Assembly: GCA_001179505.1 (NCBI GenBank)
Contig: CDMY01000371.1
Coordinates: 1-64,000 of the forward strand
From: Vitrella brassicaformis
Lineage: Eukaryota > Sar > Vitrellaceae
Length of the DNA: 64,000 nucleotides
Reading direction: 5' to 3'
A program made the translations under genes and the position numbers. Within the stretch, counting starts at the first letter, position 1. Every line of letters starts with the position of its first letter. The notes under the pieces were generated by a model that made no database searches, was not told where the DNA came from, and saw only the letters and a list, made by a program, of their open reading frames with translations. This document shows, piece after piece, positions 10,910 through 22,857 of the stretch.

Positions 10910-13100
10910 CTATCCCTCCGGCTTGGCTCCACCGCAGCAGCGCTTGACCGCACTGCAGATCTGGTCCCCCCCCCACCTCGCCACCGACCAACTAAAGGCC
11001 ATGCCCGTGCAGATGTCCTGCGTGGCGCTTCGCACCTCCCAGAGCATCGGGTCATCAGTGGCCTCCCACAGCTCCCACCCTCCTGTGAAGCCGTTCTTGT
11101 ACCACCCGCCCTCCATCGGGAAATCCACACGTACCCATTTGGCCAAGGCCACGAAATCGACATGGTGGGCCTGGCTGTAGTGCATGGGCTGGGGGATCAG
11201 GTCCTCCTGCACGTCTGTGTGCGGGGGAGGCTGGGGTGGGGTCATGTGGTGGGGGGGCATGTGGTGGTAGTGGTGGTGGTAGTGGTGCACGGGCGCCATC
11301 TGGACGAAGGCGACGGAGGACGGCAGCACAGCCGGCGATGCAGCAGCGGCGACATGACCGATAGCGCCACTTTCGTGGGCGAGAGGTGCGACAGCGGCCG
11401 GAAGGCAGGCGGGGTGCGATGGTGTGCGGGCTATAGGCGGTGGGGGCTCCTGTGTCTGCTGCTCTTGCTCCTCGGCCAACGCAAATAAACAACCAACGCC
11501 TGAATGAAAGACACAGACAGACACAAATCGATGGAGTGGTGACCTCCTGTGTGAATGCATGTGCGTGGGTACCCATCTGTCTGTCTGCCTGTCGTATTGT
11601 GTTTCGTACCTGGGTCAGGGTGGTCGTTATGAGAGGCACGTGTGTGCCCAGGGCGGGGGCGGGCGGTGAGTCAGGTGGTGCAGGGGCGGGGCACCGGGGT
11701 CCATGGACCGCTTGACCCCCTCCAGGAACCCCACCAGGTCCCGCAGCCCCCTCTCCATGTCGGCCATGGAGCACCGGTCGCTTGGCCCTGGGCGTGTGGC
11801 GGCCTCCGACAGCTGCTCGAGGCGCTTGAGTGCCTCGTCTACCCACTCAAACCCCCTCTTGCCTCTGTGCTCATACAGCCCCACCCTCGCCTTCTTGGGA
11901 TGGCTATCGGGCTCCATGATCTGCTGGCGAGTCCGCTCCCAATTTAACGCAATGACGGCCTGCTGGACGTTGTGGAACTGCAGGTATGCCTGCTTGGCCG
12001 CCTTGTGTGCCGTCAGCTGCTGTTGGTACTGCCGCTTCTCCTCCTCGGTGGCGTCGTCGGCCGGCTGGTGTGGCAGGCTGGGTCGCTTGGGCCAGTTGCC
12101 CTCTCTGGCGAGCCAGCTGTGGAACATCTCCCCTCTCAGGGCATTGTACATGACCACCCCCAGGTTGAACACCGGGCTTCGGTCGGTCATCCACATCCCC
12201 TTGCTGTTGCCGTTGGCGACCAGCAGCCCCTCTTGCCTCAGCCCCCGCCCCACTGCAGTGTTTGCCTCCTGGATGCTGGTCCACACGCCCTCCTGGAGGT
12301 TCCTGCTCGCCCTGTTTTCCCCCAACTCCTCCACCAACAGCATCAGCTGCTCTGGGGCCGGCTGGAAGTTGGTGAAGGTCGGCCGCCCTCCTCCTTCTTG
12401 ACGGCCTTCTTGATGGCGATGAGTGCTGCATTCTGGCTGGGAGGGGCGGGGAGAGCGCCGTCGTCGTCTCGCATCGAGGGGCCTGGCGTCTTGGCGAGGG
12501 CGGTGTTGGCCAGGTCGATGAGGTAGGCGTCTGGGTCGTCGGATATGGGGTCGCGATAAACCCGCGCTTTCTTCAGCGTGGTGGCTGCAGCGTGGAGGCC
12601 ACGGGCAAGCATGGCGACGGACTCCAGTGCGACGAGGGGGCTGCCGGGGTCGTCCCAGGGGTTGTCGTCCCCGATGTCGGCCATGTTGTAGCCGTGCTTC
12701 GATATCAGCTCATGCAAGCTGGCGTAGTGGCCTGACAACGGACAGAAAAAGATAGATATCACTTGGATCACATGTACCGGCGTGCCGCATTGCTTTCTTT
12801 TTTCCTTGTTGCTCACCACTATTCAGATACTGCTCCTCAAGGTACACACACTTCTGAGGCGGCGAGTCGGAGGTCTGACGGTAGGTGGCGCCATCTCGAG
12901 GATGGGTTGCGGCGTCGTTGAGCCGTGGGCATGGCCGTCGCTCTCCTCCCCCCCTCCCTCCCTCCCTCCCTCCCTCCTTCTCCCACTTGGCGTCTATCAT
13001 GGCCAGCCGCTGCCGCTCCAACTCCATCTCCTCATACACCGTCTTAAACACGCCCTTCGTCGACTCCGAGAGGACTCCGATCTTGAACAAGCTGACTCGG
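10910..13100 (-). pseudogene. Kinase-like tandem unit A, reading frame broken
   Basis: Read right to left, this starts with the end of a kinase N-lobe-like segment (AFKIG-type then KGVFKTVYEEMELERQRL, here without the preceding glycine loop). An intron at about 12817-12735 follows, then HELISKHGYNMADI and a DDNPWDDPGSPL block, then helices to about 11640, then a His/Pro-rich tail ending at 10910. Two frame changes cannot be explained by good splice sites: near 12360-12390 the frame passes from ...AIKKAVKKEEG to FTNFQPAPEQLMLLVEEL, and near 11640 the open frame ends while a strong CAG|GTACGA donor sits in another frame. Either it is a decaying paralogue or the assembly has indels. Unit B has the same exon order, and their first introns are nearly identical in sequence. 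Confidence 0.55.
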
Positions 13101-13112
13101 ATCTTGAACGCC

Positions 13113-13195
13113 CCTCATGCATGCGGGAATGGTCGAGAGACACGTACATGGAAATATAAAATGTAGGCAGCGATGATGAAACACTCCCTCCCTCC
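13113..13195. repeat. Duplicated 3' flank, copy 2, running into (CCCT)n
   Basis: Matches 10738-10815 and runs into a CCCTCCCT tract. It directly abuts the truncated start of unit A, marking the fusion point of two tandem units. Confidence 0.8.
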
Positions 13196-13209
13196 CTCCC
13201 TCCCTCCTT

Positions 13210-13966
13210 CCTTCCGTCTGGGTCGTTGTTGAGCCCTCAAGGCAGCGGCTGTTGATGAGCAGGTTGTTGAGCCCGTGGTCGGGGCAGACCATGCCGTACT
13301 TCTCCTGTGCCCTCTTTAGCACGGTGGCTGCCGCGTGGCGGCCACGGGCGAGCGTCGCGACTTTTGCCAGTGACTCGAGGGGGCTGTCCGGGTCGTCCCA
13401 GGGGTTGTTCTCCCCGATGTCGGCCATGTTGCGGCCCACGCCCTGCCATATCAGCTGGTACAAGCTGGGGTAGTTGTCTGACAACAGGCAGACATCACTT
13501 GATCACATGTACCGGCGTGCCGCATTGCTTTCTTTTTCCTTGTTGCTCACTGTTCAGGCACTGCTGCTCAAGGTACACATACTTCTGGAGCGGCGAGAAG
13601 GGGTCCTCACGGTAGGTGGCGCCATCTCGAGGATGGGATGCGGCGTCGTAGAGCCGTGGACGGAGCGGTCGCTCTCCTCTCCACTCCCTCTGCCACTTGG
13701 CATCCATCATGGCCAGCCGCTCCCTCTCCAACTCCATCTCCTCACGCACCGTCTTAAATACGCCCTTCGTCGCCTCACAGAGGGAGGCTATCTTGAAGGC
13801 CCGCCCGTCGCCGTTGATGCAGCCGGCCCGGACGACGCCGGGCGTGCCTTCGCCCAGCAGGGACGGCAGCCGTATCTGTGTGCCGTCGGGCTTGGTCAGA
13901 ATGGGCGCTTGGTACTTGTCGCAAGGGCCTTGGTGCTGCCAGTAGGTGTGCATCCCGTCATGATGA
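13210..13966 (-). pseudogene. Kinase-like tandem unit B
   Basis: The right-hand exon (13966 to about 13553) reads TYWQHQGP, then ILTKPDGTQIRLPS, then a glycine-rich loop LLGEGTPGVVRAG and a FKI lysine, as in a protein kinase N-lobe, followed by the EEMELERERLAMMDAKW helix. The second exon (about 13484-13240) reads NMADIGENNPWDDPDSPL and ends with a GLNNLLINS segment that could echo a kinase catalytic loop (xxxNLLIN) without the HRD Asp context. The frame then runs into CCCT repeats with no convincing stop, so the 3' half is missing compared with unit A. It may be the end of a longer gene beginning in the Pro-rich block at 14.1-15.2 kb. The kinase assignment rests on motifs only. Confidence 0.5.
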
Positions 13967-14103
13967 ATGTGAGGCTACGGGGGCCGGGCTCATGCATCCT
14001 GTAGGGCACCCACATACACACACAGAAGGATTGACATGTGAATTGGTGCGTGGCGTGGGGGTAGACGGATATCTCACTCGAGCTCGACGGATATCTCACT
14101 CAC

Positions 14104-15251
14104 TCAATCGCTTCGATGGAGGTCGTATCCCATTATGACGTCAATCTCCCATCTGCCCTCGCTCAGGTCCGCCACGGCCGCGCTCCTCACCGACTCCCAA
14201 GCCGACGGCGAAATCGTGAACGTCTGACAGGACACGCACACACAGACACACACATACATACACACGCCGGTCATTGTGTATGCGGGCACGCACACTCACC
14301 CGCATGTTTGAGTCGTATGTGGCTACTGTGTAGAGCTGCCGCCCCTCATACGCGCTGCAGCCCGCACTCTGGTACGTTTCATGGTGGGCAGGATACATGT
14401 CAGCGCCGAAATCCCCACACACAGTTCCTGACCCCGCCCCCCGCTCGACAGCATCTGCCAGGCAACGAACCGAGCCGATGTGGGCTTCTTGCCAACCCCT
14501 GGAAGGGTGGTGGAGCAGCGGCGGAGGGGGGCGACGGAGGTGGGGGAGGTGACGGCAGCGCGGCAGGAGGCTGTAGTGTTCTCAGTGTTTGCTGTATCGT
14601 GGACAGTGTTGTCTGTATCGTGGACAGATCCGCGCGCACAGCTTAGTCGAATCGGCTCCTGGAGGTCCACACTGGATGCCTTTAGGCGGCAGGTCCCCGT
14701 CACCGCGACTGAGCTGATGACATATTTGCCCTTGCTTGTCCAGTTGCGCAGCCCCCTGCCCGTTTTGTCCTTTAGCTTGAAGACGAGGGGCTGTATCTTG
14801 AAGTCGTATTGCATTTGAAGGGACTGGATGGCCGTCGGTGGCTCGTCGCTGGGGGGAGGCGGTGGCCCGACCCCGTGGACGTAGGGCTGCGCCTTGGCGA
14901 CTGGGGGTGTGGGTGTATGTGTGTCTGTCTCTGTTGTTGGCGTGCGGGGAGGGGGCGGGGAAGGGGAAGGGTGGGGTGGCACGGTCGGTACGCTGGGCTG
15001 GCTGGTGGTGTTGTTGGTAGGTGGAGAGGAGAACTGCGGGCCAGGTGGAGTGACGAAATGGGCATTCTGAGGGCGCACACATAGTCAACACGACACGACG
15101 CGTACATACACACATGGTCGATTCGTTCGTGAGTTGTGTTGTGTTGTGTTGTGTCGGGTAAGTGGTCATCCGTACGTACCTGTGGATTCATGGCTGTGTT
15201 GTTGTCCACGGCGTTGGATGAACTCGGCTGCACATGGGGGTCACGAGACAC
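14104..15251 (-). CDS. Pro-rich and beta-rich exons, gene model unresolved
   Basis: Several coding-looking blocks lie on this strand: a short N-terminal exon near 15251-15180, a Pro/Thr-rich exon near 15066-14640 ending in a beta-like YDFKIQPLVFKLKD segment, a block near 14640-14500 reading LSTIQTTLSTIQQTLRTLQP in a different frame, and two well-spliced exons near 14417-14302 (GADMYPAHHETYQSAG) and 14225-14110 (FTISPSAWESVRS). At least one frame change, near 14640, has no good splice explanation. I do not recognise a family. It may be the 5' part of kinase-like unit B or a separate gene. The frame change suggests decay or an assembly indel, as in the neighbouring units. Confidence 0.4.
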
Positions 15252-15639
15252 ATCCTGCTAGAATACACAAACCGACAAAGAGGGAAAAAATGCCGTTTCG
15301 TATGCCTGTGTCTATCTGGATACGGGGACACTGACGCACCGGTGTGTTGGTGTAGGGGGTGATGTTGTGAGGGAGTGTCGGTGGCGTCTGATGTCTACCG
15401 GTGTCGTACGCATCTACTTGTCCCCTGCCACGGCCCGCGCCCTGCACGAAGGCAGGCCGATTTAGCAACACACACACAACCGAGGAACATCCGTGTGTAC
15501 CTGAGGCATTGCGGCAGGGCAGGCGTAACCCTGAGGCTGCGGGTACTCACCACCCTACACAACCCACAGGCAGGCAGAAAGAACAACCACACACGCAGCG
15601 CCCACATCCGCATAACAACCGTAAGTGTGCTGTGTGTTG

Positions 15640-15995
15640 TGTCGCTGCCAACCGCTGCCGCTCCGATTCCATCTCCTCATACACCGTCTTAAACACGCCC
15701 TTCGTCGACTCCGAGAGGACTCCGATCTTGAATGCTCTGAAGTCGCTGCTGCTGTTGACGTAGCCACCCCTGACGGCGCCGCGCGTGCCCTCGCCCACCA
15801 GGGACGGCAGCCGCACCTGTATGCCGTCGGGCTTGGTCAGGACGGGCTCGTCGAAAAACATCTTGGGGAAACAGCTGCTCCTCACTGCTGTCCTCTCGCA
15901 CAAAGAGCTTATCCTCACTGCAACAATTGGCTGAGCCGGTGCTTGGTGCCGCCAATTGGTGTCAAGCCCGCGTCCCGCTGGCCTGCCTGCGAGGC
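15640..15995 (-). pseudogene. Kinase-like tandem unit C, N-lobe fragment only
   Basis: Encodes NWRHQAP, VLTKPDGIQVRLPS, a glycine loop LVGEGTRGAVRGG and FRAFKIGVLSES, then KGVFKTVYEEMESERQRLA. About 70 nt of this (roughly 15660-15732) are almost identical to 13017-13088 in unit A, so the duplication is recent. Nothing resembling the downstream exons of units A and B follows, so it looks like a dispersed fragment. Family members would be divergent kinases or pseudokinases. Confidence 0.5.
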
Positions 15996-16289
15996 CTCCC
16001 TCCCCGATTGAACCCTCCAAGCCTCCCTCTCCCCGACACAACACCGAGCCCCGCACCCTGACCGCACAACGCACACAACCCGAGGGATGGATGGATAATT
16101 GCATCGGTAGGTGTTGTTGTACCTGCTGTGGTATGGTTGGTGGTTACATCTCCAAACGGCCGCACCAGTGGCGATTTTGAACGCTTTCCAGTCGCTGGCC
16201 GGAATGAGCGAGAAAAAAGGAGGACGTCTCGAATTCTCGACGCGGGCCCCAATCTCGCCCCTCAACCCCCGCGTCACCAACGAAAGTTC

Positions 16290-18959
16290 ATGAGAGCTAT
16301 CGCCATCCTCGAATGGGGTGAGCATCGCAACAAAAGCCGCCAGCTTCATAATTGCGCCTGTTGCCTGTTCGTCAGGGCCGCCCGGTTTGCGCGGTGTGCA
16401 TCCCCACCAGAAGTTGAAGGTGCGGACCGACTGGCTCGACCACGGGCCTGTGCTTCCGCCCTTCCTCTTCATCAGGGGCGAAGAAACCAAACCGGAAAAC
16501 CTCGTCAAAGTCCGATTCGCGTTCTCAGGTAACTACACACCGCGCACGAAGAAGCGGACACCTTCCCTATTATGTGATGTTGGCAGCCTATGATACTTTG
16601 GACTATGCCATCCGCAACCTCAGGAAAGCCTTTGGCCACTGCTACCCCGAGGCAATCGGTTGGCGAACAAGGCGCACAATGCCATGGGGGGTTCTCTTGG
16701 TGTGTATCGGCCTGTCGGTGCGTGTTTTCAGGCTATGTGAGCACGTTGGCGAATCGGCACCGTTGCCGGATAGAGCACCTGCCACTGATGGAGAAGCTGC
16801 GGCGCTGGGCGATGCTGGCGCACATCGATGTATGTGATGGATGGATAGATGGGTGAATGGACAGCGACCCGGATGGACATCTGGGTGTGGTTGATGTTTG
16901 TAGGCCATTCTGTGGATCGACTACGACAACTATAGAAGGAACAAAGTACTAAAGAGGAAATACGCGGCCGTCAGTCAGTCTGTCTGTCTGTCTGTCTGAT
17001 TGTCTGTCATGTGTGTCCGGCCGCAGGTGCCTCCCGGCCCTCCCCCCCTTCACGCATCGGTGCCATACGGTCCCAACATCCTCGATGTCATTGTGGAAGG
17101 GGGCGCAAAGCCCAGCAAGGCGTCGGACCGCGCCGACAAACCCAAGCAAAAAGACCCCAGGGACCAACGAGAACACGATCAAGACAAGAAAAGGATGTCT
17201 GACCTCGACATAGAGTTCGTGTCAGCGGGCATTTTGCCCAGCCTGCGGGGCGAGAACCACCCCAGAAGGGTCTCTCACACAGTGGCGGAGAGCAGCCAGC
17301 CTCGGCTGGGCTCGGTCATGTCTGAGCAGCCACCCGTTGTGAGCGCCACCCCCACCCTCCCTCCCGTGGCACAAGCTAAAGCGGACACGCCCCCGTCGCA
17401 CCTGACAGACACGGAGAGGGCCCAGACCAGCAGACGGCCGTCGCGCACCGCGGCTGAGGTCACTAGAAGAGGATCGTCTGGCCCAGAGGGGGAGGTCATG
17501 TCTCCCAAGGACTCGGGCGGTGCTCGGAAGAAGGCCAAGCTCAAAGAAGATGGGGAGGCTGCTGGAGAGGATGAGAAGGCCGCAAAGGGGTCGACACTCG
17601 TGTCCAAAATCCTGGTGAGACACGAGCAGCGGCCGAATGATGGCGTGTGTTATGTATGTCTGTATGTGTATGCAGGCCCGTGCAGCCGAGATGGATGACG
17701 AGCTGCAGCTGGAAGTGGTGAGCCGGAAAGGGCAGGCAGGGAGGGCAGGAAGGATGATTATCGTGCGGCATGCATGTACAATATTTCCCTCTACTATCTG
17801 TCTCGCCTGTTAGATCCGTCCTTTCGGCTGCATTTATCCACGATCCTACACACCTGGTGCGCCACTAGCGACACAGCACACACCAGCACATTCCAACATC
17901 CTTCGTCTGCCTCACTCACGCAGGGCCTGGCCGCTACTCTCTCATTGCTCGATCCCAATTCGGGTGGGTCACGGCTGGCCGCGAGATCACACAGACACCT
18001 GAATGACATATCATGTGGTTGGTTGGTTGGTTGATCAGCAAACCTCCTCCCTTCAACGATCCCTATGCGTCCCCCCCGCCCCGCTGGTCACGCAAAGGGC
18101 CAATGTTCAAGGGCAAACCCCTCCACACGTTCGACCAGCTGGCCAAGAGAGCGAAGGAGGTGCCGGCCTCATGGGATTATTTCGACCACACACATGAGTT
18201 GGCCTATAAGAGCTTCGGTGGCAGCATTCCTCCGTCGCCATCGATGTCCACCTCACGATATGTGTCGACCCTCGAGCCATCCACCACTCTGCGCTCATCG
18301 GCCCAGGACGCGTCGACCATCGGTGGCCCCAGCCTGACGGAGCCGGAGGGGTCGATGTCCACCCCCAAGCAGCACAGAGTGCCGCCTCTCAAGCTGGGGG
18401 GTAAGCGGCTGGTTTTGTCGGTGTACGTGTGTCTGCTGCTGGGGGAGGGATGGGTGGGTCATGTTATTCATGTCTCATGTGGTGTTGACTTTGTGTGCAG
18501 GCCACTCGTTTGCGGTGGAGAAGAAGATGAAGCTGCCCACAGAGGTAGACACGCACTCACTCACTGACTCAGTTGATGAGGGGTAGCCAGAGGTGCACGC
18601 ATTGGTCTGCACGCGTGTCTGTACAAGTGCTACACACGTACACGGCAACCCCTCTGCACATACGACAACGAATGTCTCCATTATCTCCGCCTGCCTGCCT
18701 GCCTGCCTGTCCTTTGCCTGCAGCGAGGCGTCAAAGTGCTCTCAGCCGCACTCGCAGCAAAGGAGAACCTCTTAGTACACGGCAGTGGTATGCATCCGTC
18801 CATCCATCCATCCATGAATCGATGAACACACAGAGCCAAACTAATCACGTGTGTGTGTTTCTTACTGCAGGGAAGCTCTACTGGCACCTTCTCACCGAGC
18901 GATCGAACCCCAAGCGCAACTCGCCTCGCTTCTCTGCGCCAAAATCGCCTCGGTTCTGA
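16290..18959 (+). CDS. Twelve-exon gene of unknown function, 549 aa
   Basis: Exons 16290-16317, 16376-16528, 16587-16658, 16732-16829, 16904-16969, 17027-17614, 17676-17717, 17924-17967, 18039-18400, 18501-18544, 18724-18787 and 18871-18959 join in phase. The first ~140 residues look globular (KLKVRTDWLDHGPVLPPFLF, AYDTLDYAIRNLRKAFG, PLMEKLRRWAMLAHIDAI), followed by IDYDNYRRNKVLKRKY. The remainder is disordered, charged and Ser/Pro-rich and ends NSPRFSAPKSPRF. I recognise no family. The start is uncertain: the ATG at 16204 in another frame could also splice in, through a weak donor at 16286. The last intron contains CATC repeats. It is convergent with the transporter gene. Confidence 0.65.
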
Positions 18960-19275
18960 TACGCTTCCTATGCTATTCTGTCTCTCTCTCTTGCTGCAGC
19001 CCATGTGTTTATTGATACGCCCATTCACGAATCCGCCAGCCAGCTGAGCTGCTCTCTATTCACCAACCAATGCATCCATCCATCCACTCGTCAACGGTCC
19101 CCATTTTTGCCCGGGCTGGCCTTGCTCGCTCGTTTGGTGGTGGACACGACAGACAGAGACTCTTTCTTGCATGCGACTGCCCTCGACCGACCGACCGACC
19201 GACCGATGGACACCTCCTGTTGACTCGTATCATTCATCCATCATATGACGCCGGTCTTGTCGAGTACCTGAAGCA
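18960..19275. other. Convergent intergenic with CGAC repeats
   Basis: Short CGAC repeats (about 19184-19204) and CATC repeats; no gene seen. Holds the 3' ends of two convergent genes. Confidence 0.6.
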
Positions 19276-21557
19276 TCAAATACGCACATCAGGCATCGAA
19301 TACACGCAGGAGTTGTCCAATACACGCACCAGTTGCAGTGCTGCCCAGCAGATCACCTGTTCCACGATGAGGGCTGAGGCGATGCCAATCATGATAGCGA
19401 GCGTTATCTTGCCGCCCGGCACCAGAGGAGGCGTGGCAGCCAACCTGACACACACCATACACGAGCAGAGATAAGAAAGAGATGGTGCCTCGAATGTCCG
19501 TCCTCATTGCATGCTCCTACGTGGCCGTGTTGTAGCGCTCGTTCCACGCCATGGCAGCTGGTATGATGCCGAACAGCACCGAGATGCCAAACGTGCCAGC
19601 ATTGTCGAGCGCTCCGAAGAATATTTGTGGATCGATGGCGGCCACGATGGCTGGCGGGATGAGTATGGTGCAGTAGAGCGCTGCCCGCTCTACTGCTGGC
19701 GATGCCTTAGAGAGCGAAGGGAACCCACGCCACAAATCCTGCATACATGACGCGAGAGGAGGGGAGGGAGGGAGGGAGGGAGGGAGTCGATTATGTACAC
19801 TGCCATGGTATGTGTGGCGCACCGACCGATAGGAAGTCCAGCAGGCCGATAACAAAGCCTATGAAGCTCGTCACGATGGCTGAATACGACAAAGGGGGAG
19901 ATCAGTAGGGGAGTCTCTGAAGTGTTTCAGAGTGACTGACCAAATTCAGAGAAGACGCTCACAAGGGATCCCAGAGCAGCGCCGCCAGAGCCGCCCCGCA
20001 ATTGTGCCAATGGATCGAAGATCTCACCTGGACACCAAAAAAGAGACAGCCACTCCACACATGTTCTCACTGCACAGTTTTGTGTCGTGTGGTATGGTTT
20101 GTGTAGACCTCACCGTCGCCAGCGGCCTCTTTGACTGTCTGAATATCGGTCCCTCCGATGATAACAGCATTCCACAGCAGGAACATGACCAATGGGATGG
20201 CACTGCCCCGCACAATGGCGTTGGTGATCTTGGTGGTGCTGCCCTCCAGCTGAGTGCAGATGACCGGCACCACATTGTGATATACAAGCGCAACAAACAT
20301 GACGGGGATCGCCGGGGCCACTGACTTCCAGTCCGTGCGTAACAAAGCAGACGGGTCGACCTGAGTGATACGGAAGGGCGCACAACACAAGCCATCCATC
20401 GTGCGTGTCCTCCCCTGTCCCGTCCCTGTCCGTCCCTCCCTCCCACCCACCTGTGTCGATGCGAGTGTCAACAGGCCAAGGAACGATGTTATGACCACCA
20501 GCACAAACACGTTGTTGACCTTCTCCACAAACCCTGGAGAGCCAAGAAAGAGAAACCCGCCAAAGAGGACTGCAAAGGTGGCAGCCTCAACCTGAATCAG
20601 GAAAGGTGGACATGCCAGAAGGCACAGGTGCATGTGCATAAGTACATGTATGCGTGTTGTTTCACTGTGTTGCTGGTCACTCACCGGTTGCGGCAGCGGC
20701 TCATCCATCCCGGTCAGTTTCTGGATGGCCACACCAAGGATCTCTCCCCCCTGAGCCATATAGGCCACCAGCAGCGCATAATGAATAAAGACATAGGCCA
20801 GACCGCTCAGCCGGGACCCCCATTTCCCAATCGTCTGCTCCGCCATGGAGAGCAGCGACAGGTTGGCCTGCCCGAGGTTGCAGCATGTGTTGAGGTTGAC
20901 CTCAGCGATGAGCAGCCCACTGGCCACCATGTAGACCCAGCAGAGGATGAGGGTGAGTGAGGACGGGATGACGCCCGAGGGGAGGGTGACGGCAGGCAGG
21001 GCCAGTATGCCAGCTCCGACAGTGGTGCCTGCCACGAGGGAGGTGGCGCCGAGTTCGCTGCCCTCTCTCCTCTCAAACTTGCCATCGCGGAGCTCCAAGT
21101 TGGAGAACAGCCGCTCCACCTCGCCCGTACCCATCTCATCAAATGCCAACTGCACACGCACAAGCACAGACAAGCACAGGAGCCAGCATGACAGACATGC
21201 CATGAGTCCTGTGTAATCGAACTTGCTCACTTCCACATCTCTCAACGAGGCCGCCGGCCCGATGGACAGATCTTTCGCCTCCTCATCTTGATCTTCCGTG
21301 ATCTCTTTCATCTCCGTCATGACCCCCGCACCCTCCCTGATGCTGCTGCCCCTCCCCTCTTGCGTGTCCAGCTCTGCGTATTGGTGGCTGCCGCGGCTGC
21401 GACCACGCCTGTGCTGTGTCGGGGATGTCCGTTCAGCCATGCTGGTTGGCCCTAACGGGACGATGAATGGCGGAGGGCGTGGAAGGAAGGCGACAGGTGC
21501 AGGGGAGGCAGCAAGGGCACTCGCCGCAAATGCCGATGATACGAAAAGAGGGCGCAT
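19276..21557 (-). CDS. Tryptophan/tyrosine permease-family transporter, probably organellar
   Basis: Eight exons: 21557-21231, 21149-20685, 20591-20451, 20360-20114, 20027-19941, 19879-19827, 19738-19521, 19444-19276; 568 residues. About eleven hydrophobic helices follow a hydrophilic N-terminal region. The first helix region, GATSLVAGTTVGAGILALPA, is the hallmark of the bacterial/plant aromatic amino-acid permease family (HAAAP, PF03222 type). AEVNLNTCCNLG and ALVYHNVVPVICTQLEG also fit family motifs. The first 40 residues (MRPLFVSSAFAASALAAS, then AFLPRPPPF) look like a signal peptide with an A-F junction and transit peptide, so a plastid membrane is plausible (inference). The first three introns are multiples of three without stops, so unspliced RNA would still read through. 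It is divergent from a Reeler gene 180 bp away. Confidence 0.85.
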
Positions 21558-21737
21558 TCAGAGCATGCTCATTCACTCAACACAACCATAGATCTGCGAG
21601 CTCGGAATTCCTTGGAAATTTCAGCTCGCACGTTCCCGACCAATCTCGTCATCTGCCGCTTCCTTGCTCTCGGTCCTTCGCTGCTGGCTTCAGTTTGCCA
21701 GCAAAACTCAGCCCTCACATTGCAAACCGGCAAATCG

Positions 21738-22857
21738 ATGAAGATGGCCCGGCTTGCTGTCCTTGCTTGCCTCATAGCTGCCTCCCCGGCAGCCTTGGCA
21801 ACTCGAGTGGGGCCCCGAAGTGCGCATTTGCACCAAGCTCCTCGTCTCCTCACGGTGTAAGCTGTCCGCAAGACGGAAGAACAGGCTTTCTTGCTTGGGT
21901 CTGTGATGTGTGCAGGGCGTGTCGACGAATTTGGGTCTTGTGATGGATGTGACGCCAAATAATGACAACACAAGTGCCACTATTACCTTTTCGGACCCGC
22001 AGAACCAGTCGCCCAGACAGGTACTCCTTTCTATTCAGTGTATGTGCCTCCGGCTGGCTGGTTGGCTATGTATCTATCTATCTGTCTGTCTGCCTGTCTT
22101 CCTGAAGTACAAGGGCGTGTCAATCACTGCGTCCCACGGCACTTTCACGTCTTTTCCCACGGGACTGCAAGCATACACTGACTTTGACGGGTGCGGCACT
22201 GCAAGCCACCAGACTTCTCCAAGCCACCAAGTCACGCACACAACTGGCGATCTGAAAGGTACATATACAGACACCTCGCGTGAATGCATCTGCATGTGAC
22301 TCTGTGTGCATTGCCTTGCAATTGCAATCGGCTGTCTGCATCCATCCATCCATCCATCCATCCATCATCTGTGTGTCAGACTTGTCAGCCTTGCAGGTCG
22401 AGTGGGCGCATGAGGGGGCGGCAGCAGACGTGACATTCCGAGGGACAATTGTGCTCGACTCCGCCCAAAAGTACCAAACATTCGACGAACAGCAATTGTC
22501 GGTCGCAGCAGTGATGACGACACGTGAGTTGAGTGAGCCACAGGGCCCACAGGTAGATTCTTCTTTCATGTCTCATGGATAGATGTGTGTGTCTCTTGTA
22601 TGTATGTATGCGTGCGTCTCGTTTATGCAGCTGGCCCTACGGACACGGAGGGTCCGACGAGCAGCCCTTCAGTCAGCGACACGACTGCCGCAGACACCAC
22701 AGCGACGCCCACCGACCCTCAAACCGACCCACCATCCGACGACAAGGATCGAGCGCGCGCCAGAACATCGCTGTCACTTCAACCGCTGCTCTTGCCGCCA
22801 TTGGCTCTCTGCTGCTCTTCTGAACTTTCTTCCGAACTTTTTTGCTGTCCTAGGTAG
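21738..22857 (+). CDS. Reeler-domain secreted protein, paralogue 1
   Basis: Exons 21738-21854, 21916-22020, 22108-22258, 22380-22523 and 22631-22857 give 247 residues. A signal peptide (MARLAVLACLIAASPAALA) is followed by a Reeler-like beta-sandwich: YKGVSITASHGTFTSFP, then a VTHTTGDLK site and LQVEWAHEG, then DVTFRGTIVLDS. Reeler domains occur in extracellular adhesion or defence proteins in animals and in various protists. A Thr/Ser/Pro-rich stalk follows. In the modelled frame the C-terminus is Leu/Cys-rich; one frame over, the same DNA ends NIAVTSTAALAAIGSLLLF, a typical GPI-anchor tail, so a missed splice or indel near 22750-22770 is possible. Its exon phases match those of paralogue 2. 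Confidence 0.75.
22340..22367. repeat. (CATC)n microsatellite in Reeler intron
   Basis: About seven CATC units just upstream of the GTGTGTCAG acceptor of the fourth exon. Confidence 0.9.

Noticed and set aside
15915-16508. Minus-strand frame opposite the start of the 549-aa gene
   Set aside because: A short DWKAFKIA-like echo of the kinase units is present, but the plus-strand exons here splice in phase and look more protein-like.
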